From Salinicola lusitanus (GTDB lineage Bacteria; Pseudomonadota; Gammaproteobacteria; Pseudomonadales; Halomonadaceae), in the NCBI RefSeq assembly GCF_003206045.1, contig NZ_PZJM01000009.1, forward strand, positions 248,001-312,000: DNA of 64,000 nucleotides, written 5' to 3'. The position numbers were made by a program, and so were the translations under genes. Shown here piece by piece: positions 59,343-64,000 of the stretch. The notes below the pieces were generated by a model. It made no database searches and was not told the DNA's origin. It was given only the letters and a program-made list of their open reading frames with translations. The stretch's first letter is position 1; each line of letters starts with the position of its first letter.

Positions 59343-61385
59343 GTGAAGAACGATCCCCTGCTGCAGCCGCTGACGCTCAAGAACCTGACACTCAAGAACC
59401 GCGTCATGCTGACCTCCCACGAGCCCGCCTATCCCGAAGACGGCATGCCCAAGGCGCGCTATCGCGCCTACCACGCCGAGCGCGCCAAGGCCGGTGTGGC
59501 ACTGACCATGACCGCCGGCTCGGCGGCGGTATCCCGCGATAGCCCGCCGGTGTTCAACAACATCCTTGCTTATCAGGACGAGGTGGTGCCGTGGATGCGC
59601 GAGCTGAGCGACGCCTGCCACGAGCACGGCACCGCGGTGATGATCCAGCTCACCCATCTGGGTCGGCGCACGCGTTGGGACAAGGGCGACTGGCTGCCGG
59701 TGCTATCGGCGTCCCATCACCGCGAGGTCGCCCACCGGGCCTATCCCAAGAAGGCCGAGCCGTGGGATATCGAGCGGGTGATCCAAGACTATGTCGATGC
59801 TGCCGAGCGCATGCATGCCGCGGGGCTCGACGGGCTCGAGATCCAGGCCTATGGCCATCTCATGGATCAGTTCTGGTCGCCCCTGACCAACGAACTCGAC
59901 GGCCCCTACGGCGGCAGCCTGGACAATCGCCTGCGCTTCACCTTCGAGGTGCTTTCGGCGATTCGTGCCCGGGTCGGCGACGACTTCCTGCTGGGCGTGC
60001 GCTATACCGGCGACGAGTGTCTGCCCGGTGGCCTCGACGCCAATGACGGCATGGAGATCTCGCGCCGGCTCAAGCACAGTGGACTGATCGACTTTCTCAA
60101 CGTGGTCAAGGGGCACATCGACACCGATGCCGGCCTCACCGACGTCATCCCCATCCAGGGCATGCCCAGCGCACCGCATCTCGACCTGGCCGGCGACATC
60201 AAGCGTGAGATCGACTTCCCCACCTTTCACGGGGCCAAGATCCAGGACGTCGCCACCGCGCGGTACGCCATCGCCTCGGGCAAGGTCGACATGATCGGCA
60301 TGACCCGCGCGCACATGGCCGACCCCCACTTGATGCGCAAGGTGATCGAGGGGCGCGAGGAGGAGATCCGACCCTGTGTCGGTGCCAACTACTGTCTCGA
60401 TCGCATCTATCAGGGCGGTGCCGCCTACTGTATCCACAACCCGGCTACCGGGCGCGAGACGAGCATGCCGCACACCATTGCGCCGGCCGTGACGCGGCGC
60501 AAAGTGGTGGTGGTGGGAACCGGCCCCGGGGGGATGGAAGCGGCCCGGGTCGCCGCCGAGCGCGGCCACGAGGTGGTGGTGTTCGAGGCCGCCGACGCTC
60601 CGGGCGGACAGATTCGCCTCACCGCCCAGAGCGAGCGTCGGCGCGAGATGATGGGCATCATCGACTGGCGCTACGAGCGCTGCCAGGCGCTGGGCGTCAC
60701 CTTCCACTTCAACGTCTTCGCCGAGCAGGACGAGGTGGCCGCCGAGTCGCCGGACGTGGTCATCGTCGCCACCGGCGGGCTGCCCAACGAGCAGGCGCTG
60801 GCCCAGGGCAACGAACTGGCGGTGACTGGCTGGGACATTCTCTCGGGGCACGTCAAGCCGGGGCGCAATGTGCTGGTCTACGACGAAGCCGGGGATCACA
60901 CCGCGCTGCAGGCCGCCGAGATCATCGCCAGGAGCGGGGCCCGGGTCGAGTACATGACCGCCGACCGCGCGCTGGCGCCCGAGGTGATGGGGATGAACCT
61001 GGTGCCCTACATGCGCTCGCTGCAGGTGCTCGATACCACCTTCACGCCGACCTTCCGGCTGGTCGCGCTGCGCCGCGAGGGCGACGAGCTGGTGGCTTCG
61101 GTGGAGAGCGATTACACCCGTGTGGGCAAGGAGCGCCGCGTCGATCAGGTGGTGGTCAACTTCGGCACCCTGCCGATGGAGGATCTCTACGAGTCGCTCA
61201 AGCCGCTGTCGAGCAATCAGGGCGCGGTGGACTACGACAAGCTGATCGTGGGTGACCCGCAGCCGATCGTGAAGCCGGCGGACGCGGCCGAGGGCTTCCA
61301 ACTGTTCCGTATCGGCGATGCGATCTCGCATCGCAACACCCATGCGGCGATCTATGACGCACTGCGTCTGGTCAAGGATCTGTAA
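59343..61385 (+). CDS. DgcA/StcD-like NADH:flavin oxidoreductase (N-methyl amino acid demethylase)
   Basis: A 680-residue protein of the trimethylamine-dehydrogenase/dienoyl-CoA-reductase family: an FMN barrel (LKNRVMLTSHEPAYPEDGMPK, HLMDQFWSPLTNELDGPYGGSLDNR in pieces), an Fe-S segment and a C-terminal dinucleotide domain (VVVVGTGPGGMEAARVAAERGHEVVV in pieces). It resembles DgcA (dimethylglycine) and StcD (N-methylproline) demethylases. In the cluster segment Cys345, Cys351 and Cys363 are present but the second expected Cys is Ala348. The GTG at 59343 is chosen; an ATG at 59307 is possible. No dgcB is beside it. It heads the Rieske operon. Confidence 0.8.
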   Translation: MKNDPLLQPLTLKNLTLKNRVMLTSHEPAYPEDGMPKARYRAYHAERAKAGVALTMTAGSAAVSRDSPPVFNNILAYQDEVVPWMRELSDACHEHGTAVMIQLTHLGRRTRWDKGDWLPVLSASHHREVAHRAYPKKAEPWDIERVIQDYVDAAERMHAAGLDGLEIQAYGHLMDQFWSPLTNELDGPYGGSLDNRLRFTFEVLSAIRARVGDDFLLGVRYTGDECLPGGLDANDGMEISRRLKHSGLIDFLNVVKGHIDTDAGLTDVIPIQGMPSAPHLDLAGDIKREIDFPTFHGAKIQDVATARYAIASGKVDMIGMTRAHMADPHLMRKVIEGREEEIRPCVGANYCLDRIYQGGAAYCIHNPATGRETSMPHTIAPAVTRRKVVVVGTGPGGMEAARVAAERGHEVVVFEAADAPGGQIRLTAQSERRREMMGIIDWRYERCQALGVTFHFNVFAEQDEVAAESPDVVIVATGGLPNEQALAQGNELAVTGWDILSGHVKPGRNVLVYDEAGDHTALQAAEIIARSGARVEYMTADRALAPEVMGMNLVPYMRSLQVLDTTFTPTFRLVALRREGDELVASVESDYTRVGKERRVDQVVVNFGTLPMEDLYESLKPLSSNQGAVDYDKLIVGDPQPIVKPADAAEGFQLFRIGDAISHRNTHAAIYDALRLVKDL

Positions 61386-62735
<1,350 letters not shown>

Positions 62736-62736
62736 G

Positions 62737-63810
62737 ATGAGTGCACTCGCCCTTGGAGCGCCGCCGACGTTCTGGCACGACAGCGAAACACTCGAATGCG
62801 TCTCGGTACTGCCTGAGGCGCCCAATGTGGCCACCTTCTGCTTCCAGGCGCCCTCGGGCGGGCTGTTCAGCTTTCTACCGGGCCAGTTCCTGACCCTGGC
62901 GCTGCCGACCGCCGAGGGCGTCGTTCATCGCACCTACACCATCTCCTCGTCGCCCTCGCGGCCGATGTCGCTGACCATCACGGTCAAGGCGCAGAGCGGC
63001 TCGATAGGGACGCGCTGGATGCTCGATCACCTGCAGCCGGGCATGCGCGTGAAGGCGATCGGGCCGGTGGGCCGCTTCTCGCTGGACAATGCCCCAGCCA
63101 GGAAGTACCTGTTCCTCTCGGCCGGCTCGGGCATCACGCCGATGATGTCGATGACCACCTATCTCTACGATCAGGGTCGCGATCCCGACATTGTCTTCGT
63201 CAACTGCGCGCGGCGCCCCTCGGAGATCATCTTCCGCGAGCGCCTCGAACACATCGCCTCGCGCGTCACCGGTATCGAGCTGCGCTGGGTGGTCGAGCAG
63301 ACCGACCGCTATACCCCCTGGACCGGCTATCAGGGGTTCTTCAACCAGCTGATGCTGGGGCTGATGGCGCCGGACTACCTCGAGCGCGAAGTCTTCTGCT
63401 GCGGTCCCGAGCCGTTCATGCAGGCGGTGCGCGATGCGCTGGTAGGGCTCGGCTTCGATCTCGAGAATCACTATCACCAGGAGAGCTTCGACGCGCCGCT
63501 GCCCGAGACCAGCGACGTGCCCGACAGCGTGGTGCTCGACGAAGAGAGCCGCGCCGAGATAGCGTTCTCGCGCTCGGCGGTGACACATCGCTGCAGCGAG
63601 ACTGACACCCTGCTCGGCGCGGCCAAAGCCGCGGGTGTGTCGATCCCCTCTGGCTGCACCTTCGGGGTCTGTGGCTCGTGCAAGGTCAAGAAGCTGGCGG
63701 GAGACGTGCACATGGTGCACAACGGCGGCATCACCGACGCAGACATCGAGGCCGGCTATGTGCTGGCGTGCTGCTCTCACCCCCGTGGCGCGGTGGTGAT
63801 CGATGCCTGA
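62737..63810 (+). CDS. Ferredoxin-NAD(P)H reductase partner of the Rieske oxygenase (GbcB-like)
   Basis: A 357-residue electron-transfer protein: an FAD domain with HRTYTISSSPSRPMSLTI (RxYxxSS motif) near 66-80, an NAD domain with LSAGSGITPMMSM, and a C-terminal plant-type 2Fe-2S domain with SIPSGCTFGVCGSCKVKKL, a fourth Cys in LACCSHPRG (C-x4-C-x2-C-x about 29-C). It passes electrons from NADH or NADPH to the Rieske oxygenase just upstream. Its gene is 1 bp after the oxygenase stop. Confidence 0.88.
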   Translation: MSALALGAPPTFWHDSETLECVSVLPEAPNVATFCFQAPSGGLFSFLPGQFLTLALPTAEGVVHRTYTISSSPSRPMSLTITVKAQSGSIGTRWMLDHLQPGMRVKAIGPVGRFSLDNAPARKYLFLSAGSGITPMMSMTTYLYDQGRDPDIVFVNCARRPSEIIFRERLEHIASRVTGIELRWVVEQTDRYTPWTGYQGFFNQLMLGLMAPDYLEREVFCCGPEPFMQAVRDALVGLGFDLENHYHQESFDAPLPETSDVPDSVVLDEESRAEIAFSRSAVTHRCSETDTLLGAAKAAGVSIPSGCTFGVCGSCKVKKLAGDVHMVHNGGITDADIEAGYVLACCSHPRGAVVIDA

Positions 63811-63861
63811 TCTGCCGGGGCTCGCTCGGCGAGCGTTGCCCATTGCGCATGCTTTGGGTTC

Positions 63862-63899
63862 TGTACGAAAAGTCGACGAGCGAATGCCGTTTTCGTGCA
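63862..63899. repeat. Inverted repeat after the reductase gene
   Basis: TGTACGAAAA at 63862-63871 and TTTTCGTGCA at 63890-63899 match as an inverted repeat at 9 of 10 positions, with 18 nt between. It may be a terminator-like stem or an operator for a gene beyond the window. The last 190 bp of the window hold no visible gene. Confidence 0.4.
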
Positions 63900-64000
63900 A
63901 CATCGAGGGCAGCGACAAGATCACCGGATGGCTTGGCTTAAAAAACCGATAACAAGTGTCGATGAAGCAAAACGAGATAACCAAACAACGGATTTTGCTC

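Overview
The window is a GC-rich chromosome segment from a moderately halophilic gammaproteobacterium, most likely a member of the Halomonadaceae (Halomonas, Salinicola or Chromohalobacter type). The evidence is the gammaproteobacterial order oriC-mnmG-rsmG-parA-parB-atpIBEFHAGDC-glmU, a full kdpFABCDE potassium system, a glucosylglycerol/trehalose-type osmolyte enzyme, and a betaine-type demethylation module at the right end. No rRNA, tRNA, insertion sequence, prophage or CRISPR array was seen.

Left part (1-20.9 kb): a truncated GntR/MocR-like regulator diverges from a DUF1127 protein and a PhzF-family enzyme. Then come a lipoate ligase, an MFS transporter, a bifunctional HAD-GT20 osmolyte enzyme (probably GgpPS), and the leftward genes rlmJ, an OmpA-like lipoprotein, hemW and rdgB. 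An AT-rich gap precedes a CsgD-like LuxR regulator. Leftward cofactor genes follow (kinase-like APH/ATPase, hemL, thiE, thiD) and a CLC channel. Rightward are erpA, with an IscR-like operator over its promoter, and a three-gene polar amino acid ABC importer whose first gene carries a hairpin masking its ribosome binding site.

Centre (20.9-48.6 kb): the chromosomal origin is an AT-rich stretch with several near-consensus DnaA boxes. It is followed by mnmG, rsmG, parAB, the complete ATP synthase operon, a strong terminator and glmU. Next are a nested inverted repeat, a DUF1615 lipoprotein, argE, the kdp locus (including the 26-residue KdpF), and a DeoR-family regulator upstream of glmS.

Right part (48.6-64 kb): the most interesting segment is 48.68-56.48 kb. 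Two copies of a 13-bp Zur-like box (GTTATGTTATAAC) flank a tightly overlapping dipeptide/nickel-type ABC importer, with both permeases fused in one polypeptide, and a COG0523/CobW GTPase. The second box lies between the GTPase gene and a class III (glutathione-formaldehyde) alcohol dehydrogenase that has lost two of its four structural-zinc cysteines. I infer a zinc-starvation module: metal or metallophore import, metal-handling GTPase, and a possibly zinc-sparing enzyme. After it come etfA, etfB, a TetR regulator and a rightward operon for N-methyl oxidation: a DgcA/StcD-like flavoprotein, a Rieske oxygenase and its reductase. That pathway releases formaldehyde, which the dehydrogenase could remove.

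Calls rest on reading motifs, gene order and start signals by eye. No database search was possible, so substrate assignments and regulator assignments are inference.
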